Shown here in pieces: positions 9,001 to 17,832 of a stretch of 64,000 bases of DNA. Source of the stretch: an uncultured Bacteroidales bacterium (lineage in GTDB: Bacteria > Bacteroidota > Bacteroidia > Bacteroidales > P3); contig ONLQ01000002.1 in the NCBI GenBank assembly GCA_900318665.1, positions 1-64,000 of the forward strand, in the 5' to 3' direction. Positions within the stretch are counted from its first letter, which is position 1; the number at the start of each line of letters is the position of its first letter. The notes under the pieces were generated by a model, which did not search any database, was not told the DNA's origin, and was given only the letters and a program-made list of their open reading frames with translations. Both the position numbers and the translations under genes were made by a program.

Positions 9001-12000
9001 GTCGCAGCCTACGGCGCTGGCGAGATGAAACACCGTGTCTGCCACGTTGTCGGAGAATGCGGCGCCATTGTAGCGGAAAGTGGGCATGCTGTCCTCGGGG
9101 ACGTAGATGCTGTGGTGGCCGAAGGCGGTGTCGTGGATGGTGAGTGCCAGCGTCATTATGGAGTCGCAGCCGTGCGAGGAGGTGAAATTGATGTGCGGCA
9201 GGGTGTCGTCGATGACGGTGTAGGCTATTCCGTTAATCCAGCCCAGCGTGTCGCCACGGCAGACGGCATGGCTGTCGCTGAGGTTGTAGGCTGGCCACAC
9301 TTTGAGATGGATTATTTCGACGCTGTCGCAGCCGTAGATGTCGTGCAGCGTGATGCGGTGGGTGCCTTCGGTGTTGAGGTTTTGACCCGACTGGGAGAAG
9401 GTCTGATTGTCGCAGATAGTGTCGTGGTAGGTGGACTGTGACGAATAGTGCATAGAAAGCCGCAGGTTGGTAGCGCTGTCGCAGCCGGCGGCATTGATGG
9501 TGTCGAACTCGACGGTGTAGTTAGAGGTGGTGAAAGGCAGGCCGTGCCAGGTGAAACTGTCGCAGGCGGAGATGACGTCGTCGTATTGGTTGCTGTAGTT
9601 TATTTTCAGTATCAGTGTTTCGCGATATTGGCAGCCTCTGTAGTTGGTTAGGCCGTAGGTGTTGATTGTGGTGTCGGCATAGTAGGTTTTGCCGCGCCAG
9701 TTGAAGCGGTCGCAGGCGGTGTCGCGAATGGTGACGATGCTGTCAAGTATGGTGAGTAGGAGCGTTACGGCGCTGTCGCAGCCAACGGCGTTGTGGGTGT
9801 GGTAGGTGGCGGTGTCGCTGGAGCGATGGAAGGTGCGGCCATGCCATGAGAAATTGTAACACTCGACGAAGGCGGCGATGCCACGGGTGCTTCGCAGCAG
9901 GGTGAGGTCGAGCGTTAGCGCGCTGTCGCAGCCTGCGACGTTGCGAATGTGGACTACGGGGCGCTGGTTGGCGTAGTAGAAGGTGTAGTTATAGTTGTTG
10001 ATGGCGTAGTAAACCCCGTTGTGCGGCCAGGTGTAGTTGTCGCAGTGAATCTGTGTGTCAATGCCGCTGGTGCTTTGGCGTAGGGTGAGGTTCAGGGTTA
10101 CTATGCTGTCGCAATTTACGGAGTTGGTGAGCCTATGGGTCGGGGTGTTGGTGCTCTCGGTGTAACGCTCGCCATACCAATAGAATGAGTCGCAGTGGTC
10201 TTGGAGGTCGATGCCCGTGGTACTATGGCCTATGGTGAGGTTGAGATGGGTGGTGTTGCCGCAGTTGGAGAGGCTGGAATCGGTGTGCTCTGCCGTGGCG
10301 CTCTCGGTGTAGGTTATGCCGTGCCATGAGAAACTGTCGCATTTGAAGAGCGTTAGTGTGTCGGTTGAGCCGTCGCTGACAGTAAGGTAGAGCGTGATGG
10401 TAGAGTCGCAGCCATCGACGGAAGAATAATGTTCTGCCGGGGCAGGGGAGAGCGTCTCGGCGTAGGCGTTGCCGTCTATCCAATGGAGAGTGTCGCCGAC
10501 GCAGATGGTGTGACGGTCGGTGTCGTCGTAGCGTGGACGGACAATGAGATACAGCACCTCGATGCTGTCGCAGCCCAGGCGGCTTTGCATGGGCAGTGTA
10601 TGCGTTCCCTCGCTGTCGAAGCCGGTGCCGATGATGGTGGAGGTCTGGCCTTCGCAGATGGTGTCGTAGAAATTGGCGCGGTAGGACTCAATCTCTTGGA
10701 GGTGGAGGTTTACGGTTCTGTCGGCGCCGCAATGGGTGGGTATGGTGTAGGAGTAATGGCCTGCGGAGGAGAAGGTCTGACTGTCGTGCTCGTAGGGCCA
10801 CGAGTTGTCGCACACGGAGTGGTAGATTGTGGTGTCGAGATTGTCGCAGACGAGGAGCGAGAATCGAAGGATGCTGTCGCAGCCGTCGGCGGTGACCTGG
10901 CGATGTCGGTAAAGAACGGTATCGACGGACTTGGTGAAATGAAAGCCACGGTAGGAATAGTCGGGCAGTTCGGTCAGTGGGACGCTGTCCATTACATGCT
11001 CTACGACCGAGTGGTGGAGTGTGATGGTGACTTGGCGGCTGTGGTTGGCGCTGTCGATGGTGTGGGTTCCGGGCTCGGTGAGGGTTGTGTCGTAGATGGT
11101 TACGGGCTTGATGGAGTCGCAAAAGACGAATGCCGTGTCGCGGTCGGCCACGGGGCAGAAGCCACCAATGTGGAAGGTGCGTGTGAGGGTGTCGGCGCAA
11201 GACTGGTTGGAGAGCGAGGCTATGAGGCTGATGGTGTGGGGGCCTTCGGTGAAATCGAAGTAGGACGGTTCGTCGGGATAGGGGATGCCGTCGATAATCC
11301 ACTGGTACTCTATGCCGCCCTCGTCATAGGCTGGGTTTTGGTGTGCCTCGTCGCGTGTGATGATGCTATTGTTCTTGAAGAGGGCACGGATTTTGCACTC
11401 CGAATCGATATGGTGGTCGGTTTCGGTGACGTCGAACTGCGCGTAGGGGTGGTGCGGGCCTGCTGTGGCACGCATGGTGAAATTGCACTGCGAGTTGCCG
11501 TTGGCGCCCAGAAACGAGAGGTCGCACAGGTAGGTGCCTTCGGTCGAGACGTTCAATTCGCGCTCTTCGGAGATGGTTACATCCTCGTTGCCTGCCATAT
11601 ACCACCGATAGCCAAAGCCTTCGGGGGGTGTAAAGGTGTTTTCGACCTGGTTGCCGCAGGAGGCGATGTCCACCTCTTTGCGGCCGCATCGCATGACGTA
11701 GTAGGCGTAGCCGTAGTGGGCCGATTCGAGGCAGTCGCGAGTAATGAGATTGATGTATATGGTGCGGCCTTGCAGGGGCGACAAATCGACGCCTATGGTG
11801 CTCCAATCCTTCCACAGGATGTTGGGCTGGTTGCCCACGTTCCAGTCATCGGTGTTCATGCCGGGGACGAAGTAGGCGGTATAGCAGTCGGTGTTGAGGC
11901 TGTTGCCATACTCGTCGGTTATGGTGAGCAGAAACATTGGTTGCTGTTCGAAGGCGTGGTTGGGTTCTTGCAGCACCACGGCGTATTTCAGTAGGAGCAG

Positions 12001-13221
12001 GTCGAACTGATGGGTATCGACGGTGTACTGATAGGTGACGCATTCCGACTGTGCGCCTATCTGCCAGTTGCCCAATCGGATAGACGCGCTCTCGCCGTCG
12101 GGAATGGTGCGCAGGAAGTCTTGGCCGTTGAACGCGCGGGAATCGAAGGACTGGGTGGTGACGACGGTGTGGCGAGAGGCTATTGAGTCCTGGCCGAAGT
12201 CGATGATGCCCTCTTTGACCTTGGGGTCGGCATAGTTGCCAGAATAGCAGTGGGCATAGTCGCCGCCCAAATCGAGGAAGTCGAAGCAGCCGGAGCCCGA
12301 AGGCACGGCGGGAGTGATGAACGAGCCCATGGGAGAGGTGCAGCCTTTGTCCTCGCCGTAGGGGTCGTCAAGGTTGTTGCTTATGGCGTAGTAGTACTTG
12401 GTGTTGGGGCGCAGGTTGGAGAGGCTTGCCGATGGGCTTGTGGAATGGACGCTGCTGCGCAGGTTGTAGGCCATGGTGTCGTAGCGGACGGTCCAGCCGC
12501 CGTTGTTTTGCGACAGGTCGTGCCACGAGATGTCGGCAGAGGTGGGGGAGAGATTATTGACAGAAAGGTTGTCGGCAGAGGGGTTGGAGCCTGTTCCGGC
12601 TCTCACCCGCAGGACAAAGCCTGCGGCTCCGGGCTGGTTGGCGGCGGACTGGAAGAAGATGGCGGAATAGCCCGAGAGCGCCCGTTGCGAGATGGTTCCC
12701 ATGACGGTGGAGGCGCCTACGCTGTCGAACGAGTTGAGGTCGTCGGAACTGGGATAGGTGCGAGTCATGTTGCTCTCGATGGGGTTGGTGCCGTTTCGGC
12801 TTTGCAAAATGTTTCCGTCGAAAAAGAATGTCTGTGCGTAGAAAGTGGGAAGAGCTTCGCCAGAATTTTTGATGGCTGTTACGGTGTAGCGGCCTTCGAT
12901 GGTGATGTCTTCTTCGGTTGACGACCAGAGGAAAAGTGCTGAGTTGCAATCGGCTGGATAGTCGGCTGTGCCGCCTGGGTCGAGGATGATGTATTCTTTG
13001 CAGGGCTGGAGTTCGACGGAGAGGGCTCCTGTGCGGGGCATGATGATGGTGTCTTGTGCGGGAAGGGTGGTGCCGAGGGAGATGAGGAATGTTAAAATGG
13101 AGAGGGATAATAGTTGTTTATAATGGCTACAAATGGGTAGGGCCGCCTTGCCGTGGCGTTTTGATGCTCGGCATAGGATGCTTGATATCAACGTGTTGGA
13201 CGATGTGGCGGTTGATGTCAT
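6079..13221 (-). CDS. Giant cysteine-repeat surface protein with T9SS type B (gliding-motility-associated) C-terminal domain
   Basis: This 2380-residue secreted protein has a long n-region then a signal peptide ending near TLPAQ (about residue 56) and a CUB-like segment (YIILDPGGTADYPADC). A fibronectin III domain follows around 218-300 (NLSPTSADISW), then a jelly-roll-like region around 310-530. From about 690 to 2205 there are several dozen short repeats built on CDxFxWHG, GCDSxxTLxLTI and TICxGDTLxW. A PKD-like domain (about 2211-2290) precedes the final sorting domain, which starts LWVPNLITPNRLDNN and contains DGTYNG. The type B signal predicts export through T9SS and surface attachment. 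Each repeat carries a pair of cysteines. The start is supported by a -7 box at 13272-13265, only about 40 bp upstream. An adhesin or structural role is inferred. Confidence 0.93.
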   Translation of the reverse strand: MTSTATSSNTLISSILCRASKRHGKAALPICSHYKQLLSLSILTFLISLGTTLPAQDTIIMPRTGALSVELQPCKEYIILDPGGTADYPADCNSALFLWSSTEEDITIEGRYTVTAIKNSGEALPTFYAQTFFFDGNILQSRNGTNPIESNMTRTYPSSDDLNSFDSVGASTVMGTISQRALSGYSAIFFQSAANQPGAAGFVLRVRAGTGSNPSADNLSVNNLSPTSADISWHDLSQNNGGWTVRYDTMAYNLRSSVHSTSPSASLSNLRPNTKYYYAISNNLDDPYGEDKGCTSPMGSFITPAVPSGSGCFDFLDLGGDYAHCYSGNYADPKVKEGIIDFGQDSIASRHTVVTTQSFDSRAFNGQDFLRTIPDGESASIRLGNWQIGAQSECVTYQYTVDTHQFDLLLLKYAVVLQEPNHAFEQQPMFLLTITDEYGNSLNTDCYTAYFVPGMNTDDWNVGNQPNILWKDWSTIGVDLSPLQGRTIYINLITRDCLESAHYGYAYYVMRCGRKEVDIASCGNQVENTFTPPEGFGYRWYMAGNEDVTISEERELNVSTEGTYLCDLSFLGANGNSQCNFTMRATAGPHHPYAQFDVTETDHHIDSECKIRALFKNNSIITRDEAHQNPAYDEGGIEYQWIIDGIPYPDEPSYFDFTEGPHTISLIASLSNQSCADTLTRTFHIGGFCPVADRDTAFVFCDSIKPVTIYDTTLTEPGTHTIDSANHSRQVTITLHHSVVEHVMDSVPLTELPDYSYRGFHFTKSVDTVLYRHRQVTADGCDSILRFSLLVCDNLDTTIYHSVCDNSWPYEHDSQTFSSAGHYSYTIPTHCGADRTVNLHLQEIESYRANFYDTICEGQTSTIIGTGFDSEGTHTLPMQSRLGCDSIEVLYLIVRPRYDDTDRHTICVGDTLHWIDGNAYAETLSPAPAEHYSSVDGCDSTITLYLTVSDGSTDTLTLFKCDSFSWHGITYTESATAEHTDSSLSNCGNTTHLNLTIGHSTTGIDLQDHCDSFYWYGERYTESTNTPTHRLTNSVNCDSIVTLNLTLRQSTSGIDTQIHCDNYTWPHNGVYYAINNYNYTFYYANQRPVVHIRNVAGCDSALTLDLTLLRSTRGIAAFVECYNFSWHGRTFHRSSDTATYHTHNAVGCDSAVTLLLTILDSIVTIRDTACDRFNWRGKTYYADTTINTYGLTNYRGCQYRETLILKINYSNQYDDVISACDSFTWHGLPFTTSNYTVEFDTINAAGCDSATNLRLSMHYSSQSTYHDTICDNQTFSQSGQNLNTEGTHRITLHDIYGCDSVEIIHLKVWPAYNLSDSHAVCRGDTLGWINGIAYTVIDDTLPHINFTSSHGCDSIMTLALTIHDTAFGHHSIYVPEDSMPTFRYNGAAFSDNVADTVFHLASAVGCDSILHFTLRVCYNHDTTLRRNVCANKYPYSIHSHQFDTAGTHLYKIATFCGADSNIMLILSEKPVYRTAFYDTICSNQTFTQSGRVFYTNGSHEIRLRTVNNCDSVEEINLKVWPTFTQNDRRSICRGDTLLWEENGRLYSKVLSPAPDTTYHSQHGCDSTIRLSLTIHGLSYKYVNTTVTENNLPWFRFNNVAFDSDVVDTLFILSNVFGCDSFLHFSLHVARNHDTTVHLSICSGEPATFVINGIRNTFRNEDTTRFVIQTREGADSTISIISSFFENSEVTVYDTICDAIQNGLGNSEVLRQRRDIGQTIHLCDSITKILTTVRPINITNFTEIVPENDLPHNYHNATFADNMTDSVFRLANRWECDSLVHYTMIVCLNTDTTIFDTICDTQTPHVWNGVNFTETAVKRTTISTHCGSDSSLTMHLKVKASSAYDDVFSACDSFEWHGRHFTSSNHTDTILNTNSIGCDSVTTLRLSMYYSYLNTYHDTICDNQTFSQSGQTFNTEGTYVIPLTSIHNCDSIENIYLKVWPTLTSTDSISICRGDTILWQDDKRYTDIVLPAPFAVLSSQHGCDSTITLSLTIRGAPSYSTDSVMITENELPTYRYNNAAFASDVSDTVFRLINAANCDSILHFTLSVCRNVDSAIQRNVCDDALPLYWHDTVFVEGGTIALHRINHCGADSTVILLVHVHPAYNITRYDTICDNQQLLWDSQTLTTAGTYGIYRQSIYGCDSNERLHLTVCPTYDTTDHIILCWGTTLHWIDGNDYTYRPLDQPIAYLQSQYGCDSIVTLDILKTHPLSGDLTVNPEHPTWENPEIQLNDISRNNSRRQWYLSGQFLDTSKTLTYRFDNPSDTVETIKLIVFDDYGCTDTLTRRIHFDRSGLWVPNLITPNRLDNNVMRIAGVGINELECYVYTRQGQFIYKFNSINDVWDGTYNGTLCPQATYTYVIHYTTIHDPKSWLTKKGTVTLLR

Positions 13222-13264
13222 GTGTGGCGGCTGGGGGTTGCGGAATGTAGAAAGATGTAATCTG

Positions 13265-13272
13265 CAAAAATA
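13265..13272 (-). promoter_or_regulatory. -7 promoter box for the giant surface protein
   Basis: On the minus strand this reads TATTTTTG, matching the Bacteroidota TAnnTTTG box. It would start transcription near 13258, about 37 bases before the start codon at 13221. No convincing -33 TTTG is present. Confidence 0.6.
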
Positions 13273-13317
13273 GTCTTTTTCAGGGATTTGGGGTGGATTA
13301 TTTTTTTAGGGGTATAA

Positions 13318-13352
13318 AATGGCGGCAGGCTTCTTTTGGGGAAGCCTGCCGC
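13318..13352 (-). terminator. Terminator after the lipoprotein gene
   Basis: A perfect 12-bp GC-rich stem (13322-13333 with 13341-13352) has a 7-nt loop. On the minus strand it is followed by CATTTTAT. It lies 26 bp past the stop of the minus-strand lipoprotein gene and before the promoter of the giant protein, so the two minus-strand genes are separate transcription units. Confidence 0.8.
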
Positions 13353-13377
13353 TGGTTATTGTTGTTATGGTTGGGTG

Positions 13378-15033
13378 TTATTGTCTCTGGCTTGGGTTTA
13401 TGCTGCCGGCGTTGGTGTAGATGGTGGGGTGGATGGTTTCGGTTTCCCACTGCATGAAGACGCGGAAGTAGTAGATGGTGTTGGGCTGGAGGTCTTTGAC
13501 GAGGAATTTGACGGTGCGTGAGCCGTCGTTGTTGGGGAAGAAGTCGATGATGGTTTCGTCGCCTCGCATGGTTTCGAGGTTGATGTGCTCGAGGCCGTTA
13601 TAGACGTTGTCGTTGACGGTGGGGTTGCCTGTGGTGTTGTAGCAGGCGCCGATGGCTTTGGGCATGCCGCTGTCGAAGTAGGCGTTGATGGAGATTTCGA
13701 CTGATGTGCCGTCGACGGGCCGGACGTGGTTGACGGTGATCCAGTTGGTGTCGGAGGAGGAGTGGTGTCCGCCGCCGTTATCGGTGCCGCCGTTGTTTTG
13801 GGTTTTGAAGGTTTTGTGGTTGCCGATGATGGGCTGGCTGTCGGGTGACATGCGTAGGAAGGCTGCGATGTTGTATTCGGTTGCTGGGGTGAGGCCTTCG
13901 ATTTTGCCGACGAAGCGTTGTCCGTTGTTTTGGAAGGCTGACTCGGTGCAGTCGATGACGTTGTCGGACATGGTTGGTGCGCCTTGGCTTGCGGGGCACC
14001 AGACGAAGCCGCAGGTGGCGTTCTGGAAGGGTTCGGGGCTGGTGATGTTGCCTGTGAAGGAGGCGTAGACGGCGATGGTTGTGGCGGTGTTTTCGATGAA
14101 TTCGGGCATTGTTACGCCGAACTCGCTGCCGTTGTTGTTGCCGCCGTTATTGTTGCCGTTGGCGTCGGCGGGGTCGATGATGAAGGGGTTGCTGTAGTGG
14201 AACTGGCCGTCGGAGAGATAGACGTAGGCACGGGCTTGCTTGCGGTTGTCGATGACGATTTTGGAGATGAAGGTGAACTCGGTGCTGTCGGCGTTGGCGG
14301 AAATGATGTGGTGGGAGTTGATTTCTTTGTCGCCGTTGAAGTATTGCGGGAGGTTGGTGCCTTCGGCGCCTACGGGGAAGTAGCCGATGCCGAAGGAGTA
14401 GGTCTTGCCTTCGTCATTGTCGAAGAAGGAGCGGAGTTTGATGTTAAGGCCATTGGTTTTGATGGTCCACTGGAAGATGGCGATGTAGGCTTGGCTGTTG
14501 TAGCGCTCCCAGGATGGTGTGCCGATGGTGATGCCTACGGTGCCGTCGAAGGAGGTGCCGCCTTCGGTGGTGCCGTTGCCACCGTTGTTATTGCCGCCAT
14601 TGTTACCGCCGTTGTTGCTGACGCGTTTGAGGTGGAGTGTTACGGAGGCTTGGACTCTGGTCCAGGGGATGTTTTCGGTGGTGACGGTCATCTCGTCGGA
14701 GGTGATGTTGTCGACTTTGAGTGGCATGTTGCCGTCGGGGAGGTGGATTTCGACGGTGGTGCCGTGGATGGTGTAGTTGGCGTCGTAGTGGTTACTGCCT
14801 GTTGTTACGGTGCCGCGACCGTCGGCCTGGAAGGTGATGGTTGCGTTGAGGTCGTACTGGCTGGGGTCGACGCTGGTGCCGCCGAGGGTCACGCGGTCAA
14901 CCTGCCATGAGCCGATGATTTTGGCAGCGAGTTCGCTGTCGGCAGGGGTGTTGTTTTCTTCATCTTTCTCGGTGCATGCTGCAAAGGAGAGGATGAGTGC
15001 CGTGGCACAAAGGAATTTCCAAAATGTTTTCAT
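13378..15033 (-). CDS. Lipoprotein with lipocalin-like and Fn3-like domains joined by Asn/Gly linkers
   Basis: This 551-residue protein is predicted to be lipid-anchored. The start at 15033 begins MKTFWKFLCATALILSFAAC, a signal peptide ending in a lipobox; earlier in-frame starts would bury this signal. A lipocalin-like domain follows (AAKIIGSWQVDRVTL, ITFQADGRGTVT). Then come low-complexity linkers rich in Asn and Gly (around residues 150-165, 300 and 410) and two or three beta-sandwich segments ending in PNTIYYFRVFMQWE, typical of fibronectin III folds. No ligand can be inferred. It has its own promoter (15194-15187) and terminator. Its strong third-position GC and repeated GGN/AAC codons resemble the neighbouring giant protein. 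Confidence 0.85.
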   Translation of the reverse strand: MKTFWKFLCATALILSFAACTEKDEENNTPADSELAAKIIGSWQVDRVTLGGTSVDPSQYDLNATITFQADGRGTVTTGSNHYDANYTIHGTTVEIHLPDGNMPLKVDNITSDEMTVTTENIPWTRVQASVTLHLKRVSNNGGNNGGNNNGGNGTTEGGTSFDGTVGITIGTPSWERYNSQAYIAIFQWTIKTNGLNIKLRSFFDNDEGKTYSFGIGYFPVGAEGTNLPQYFNGDKEINSHHIISANADSTEFTFISKIVIDNRKQARAYVYLSDGQFHYSNPFIIDPADANGNNNGGNNNGSEFGVTMPEFIENTATTIAVYASFTGNITSPEPFQNATCGFVWCPASQGAPTMSDNVIDCTESAFQNNGQRFVGKIEGLTPATEYNIAAFLRMSPDSQPIIGNHKTFKTQNNGGTDNGGGHHSSSDTNWITVNHVRPVDGTSVEISINAYFDSGMPKAIGACYNTTGNPTVNDNVYNGLEHINLETMRGDETIIDFFPNNDGSRTVKFLVKDLQPNTIYYFRVFMQWETETIHPTIYTNAGSINPSQRQ

Positions 15034-15186
15034 AATGTGTTTTTTATGGTTTGTATTTTTATTGTTTGATGTTCGGAAAATTGTGCAACAAAACGCGAAC
15101 ATTTTGTTATGCTCGAGATGCGGCCTACTGATAATTAATGAATTGCGAGAGTGTTTTGATAATTTGCTTGTTTTAGATGTATGCTG

Positions 15187-15194
15187 CAAAGATA
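15187..15194 (-). promoter_or_regulatory. -7 promoter box for the lipoprotein gene
   Basis: On the minus strand this reads TATCTTTG and fits TAnnTTTG. It implies a leader of about 145 bases before the ATG at 15033. The gap 15034-15595 otherwise holds only this box and the divergent promoter at 15495; I saw no gene or repeat in it. Confidence 0.55.
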
Positions 15195-15494
15195 TGTTTT
15201 ATTTGTAATTATTTGTAATTTATTTTGTTTTGTGTCGAGACGGCTGATTGCAATGGGTGGTGATGATATTTGGCAAAAGGTTGGTTATTGATTGTGTATG
15301 ATGCTGATTAATTGCTTGTTAATTGGTCTTGTTCGAGATTGCTTCGTGTTTTGTTCGTAATTCGTTCGGAAATAACTTGTTTTTGTTGTCAAAAGGTTGG
15401 ATGGGATTTGTTCCTTTTTGGTGGAATTGAATAGTTTTTTAGGGTGTTGGCGGGGCTTGGAGATAAAAAAAATCTGACACTCAAAAAAAAAATG

Positions 15495-15502
15495 TACTTT
15501 TG
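15495..15502 (+). promoter_or_regulatory. -7 promoter box for ppiD, with leader hairpin
   Basis: TACTTTTG fits the Bacteroidota -7 consensus, and TCTG at 15473-15476, 18 bp upstream, could serve as a weak -33. The leader carries a hairpin: ATCAATG (15510-15516) pairs with CATTGAT (15533-15539), enclosing TCCG-TATG-CGGA. This could stabilise or regulate the mRNA. Confidence 0.6.
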
Positions 15503-15595
15503 CACGCTTATCAATGTGTCCGTATGCGGAGGCATTGATGGTGTTAACTTGCAAAAAATAAGTAACAAATATATTAAAATAACAAAAACAATCTC

Positions 15596-17710
15596 ATGGG
15601 AGTAATTGGAACAATCAGAAAGCATTCCTGGGTGGCCGTTGCCATCGTGGGTGTCGCTATCATTGCTTTTATTATTGGCGACTTGCAGAAAAACCGTGGC
15701 GGTATACCCGACATGGGCAAGATTGATGGTACAACTATCACCGCACAGTATTTCAATTCAAGGCTCGAGCAGTTGGAGAGCAACTACAAGCGCCAGCAGG
15801 GCGTGGAGCAGATACCGTCGGACGTGGAGTATCAGATCCGCGAGCAGTTGTGGCAGACTTTGGTTGACGAGACTTTGCTCGGCGAGCAGTATGACAAACT
15901 GGGCTTGATGGTCTCTGACCTTGAGTTGAGCGACATGTATGGTGGTGTGTTTATCCACCCGTATGTTCGTCAGTCGTTCACCGACCCGAGGACTGGCCAG
16001 TTCAACTATCAGCAGGTGCGCTATATCCTTGATAACTTCGACCAGATTGACACCGCTATGCGTATGCAGTGGGTGGAGATGGAGAAGATGGTTCGCGAGG
16101 ACCGTATGATGCAAAAGTACAGCCAGTTGATAGCCCAGGGCTTCTATATGCCTACCGCTATTGCCGAGCAGATTGCTCATTTTGGCGAGCGCGCAAGCGA
16201 TGTTGCCGTGGTGTCGCTGCCTTATAGCGACGTGGCCGACAATGAGGCTGCCGTTGAGGAGAAAGACTATCAGAAATATTACGAGAAGCACAAAGCCGAG
16301 TTCCGCGTGACCGAGGAACTGCGCGATATTGACATGGTGGTTTTCAACGCCGTGCCTACTGCCGAGGATTTGCAGACTATCGAGGACGAGGTTATGGCCG
16401 TGTGGGACACCCTGCAGGTTACCGAGACCGCCGAAATTCCGTATTTCGTCAATTCTGAGTCAGACCATAGTTATGACTCTTCTTATATCAAGACCTCATC
16501 GCTCGCTCCTGCGCTCGACACTCTCATTTCCGCTCTTGGTCAGGGTCAGTATCTGTCGCCTCGCATTGTTGGCAACGAGTGGGTTATGGCTAAGGTCATG
16601 AAGGTGGAGAATCGTCCCGACAGTCTCCGCGCCAGCACTATCTACATTCTTAACAATAAGGCTGGTGGAAATATCACCCGTAGCGACGAAGAGGCTAAGA
16701 ATCTTGCCGACAGTGTGGCTGCTCTGCTTCGTGCTGGCCGCATGGATTTCGAGGCTGCCGTGGCTGAGTTCTCCGACGACCCGCAGAAAGGCAGCACCAA
16801 GGGCGACATGGGCTGGCAACTTGATGGCGGCTATGGCTTCCTCAACGAGGAGATAGTTGACAATCCTGTTGGCGGTATCTTTATTCATAAGCACCCCTCC
16901 GAGGTTGGCTATTTCGTGGTGAAGGTCACCGAAAAGACCGCTGCCAGCAAGAAATATCGTCTTGCTTTGATTACCCGCGAAATCAATCCTTCGGAAAAGA
17001 CTATGCGCGATATCTTTGGCAAGGCTCAGACTTTTGCTGCTAACAACCGTACCTATGCTGAAATGCAGGCCACGGCTGCTGCCGAGGGTATGCAGATTCG
17101 TTCGGCCCGCACCATGGCTATGATGCAGAACGTGAACGGCATTGACAACAGCCGCAGCATAATCCAGTGGGCTTTCAACGAGAAGAGCGAGATTGGCGAA
17201 GTTGCCGACCAGGTTTTCGAGTCCGAAAACAGTTTCATCGTTGTGGCACTGAAAGATGTCTTCAAGAAAGGCTATGCTACTCTTGAGCAGGTTCGTCCTA
17301 TGATTGAGTCGCAGGTTCGTATCGAGAAGAAAGCCGAAATGCTTATTGCCAAGGCTGGCGAGGCCATGAAGGGCAGCAGCGAGATATCGGGCGTGGCTAC
17401 CAAGTTGGCTGCCTCTGTCGATACTGTCACGGGCGTTTCGTTCAATAGTTATTTCTTTGGCAAGTTCGGTATGGAGCCCAAGATGCTCGGAACTGTTGCC
17501 GTTGCCAAGGATGCCGCTTTGCTGGGTCCTGTGAAGGGTGCTCAGGGCGTGTATGTTGCCCAGGTGATGAACAGCACCGAGGCAACGCCTGAGACTGCCG
17601 ATATGATTCGTGCCACCTTCCAGCAGTCCTATATGCAGAAGGCTCGCAATATGTCGATGGTGTTGCGCAACAATGCCGACATCACCGACCAGCGCAACAA
17701 ATTCTTCTAA
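15596..17710 (+). CDS. ppiD: PpiD-like peptidylprolyl isomerase with SurA N-terminal domain
   Basis: This is an inner-membrane-anchored periplasmic folding factor of 704 residues, longer than E. coli PpiD (623) but normal for Bacteroidota. A single N-terminal membrane helix (WVAVAIVGVAIIAFIIGDL, about 12-30) is followed by a SurA-type chaperone domain (IDGTTITAQYFNSRLEQLE). A parvulin domain lies at about 345-460 (STIYILNNKAGG, FEAAVAEFSDDPQKGSTKG, DMGWQLDGGYGF), and a second, degenerate parvulin-like region toward the C-terminus. It opens the plus-strand envelope block that runs through bamA and skp. It has its own promoter at 15495 and a terminator-like hairpin at 17776. Confidence 0.92.
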   Translation: MGVIGTIRKHSWVAVAIVGVAIIAFIIGDLQKNRGGIPDMGKIDGTTITAQYFNSRLEQLESNYKRQQGVEQIPSDVEYQIREQLWQTLVDETLLGEQYDKLGLMVSDLELSDMYGGVFIHPYVRQSFTDPRTGQFNYQQVRYILDNFDQIDTAMRMQWVEMEKMVREDRMMQKYSQLIAQGFYMPTAIAEQIAHFGERASDVAVVSLPYSDVADNEAAVEEKDYQKYYEKHKAEFRVTEELRDIDMVVFNAVPTAEDLQTIEDEVMAVWDTLQVTETAEIPYFVNSESDHSYDSSYIKTSSLAPALDTLISALGQGQYLSPRIVGNEWVMAKVMKVENRPDSLRASTIYILNNKAGGNITRSDEEAKNLADSVAALLRAGRMDFEAAVAEFSDDPQKGSTKGDMGWQLDGGYGFLNEEIVDNPVGGIFIHKHPSEVGYFVVKVTEKTAASKKYRLALITREINPSEKTMRDIFGKAQTFAANNRTYAEMQATAAAEGMQIRSARTMAMMQNVNGIDNSRSIIQWAFNEKSEIGEVADQVFESENSFIVVALKDVFKKGYATLEQVRPMIESQVRIEKKAEMLIAKAGEAMKGSSEISGVATKLAASVDTVTGVSFNSYFFGKFGMEPKMLGTVAVAKDAALLGPVKGAQGVYVAQVMNSTEATPETADMIRATFQQSYMQKARNMSMVLRNNADITDQRNKFF

Positions 17711-17775
17711 ACAAAGACTCAAGAGCCCGCAATGGTCGTGTGGGACTTGCGATAAGTGGCGAATGAGCAAATATC

Positions 17776-17817
17776 AAGGCAGCGCGACCACCTACAAGGG
17801 TTGCGCTGCTTTCTCTT
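17776..17817 (+). terminator. Terminator-like hairpin after ppiD
   Basis: GCAGCGC (17779-17785) pairs with GCGCTGC (17803-17809), extended by three flanking pairs and an inner ACC/GGT, then TTTCTCTTC. The U tract is broken, so termination is probably partial. Confidence 0.6.
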
Positions 17818-17832
17818 CATAGAGTAAAAAAG

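Noticed and set aside
10429..11994. Long plus-strand open frame (521 codons) opposite the giant repeat protein
   Set aside because: The protein would be a low-complexity V/G/D-rich chain repeating with the period of the minus-strand repeats. The minus strand gives domains, a signal peptide and a sorting domain.
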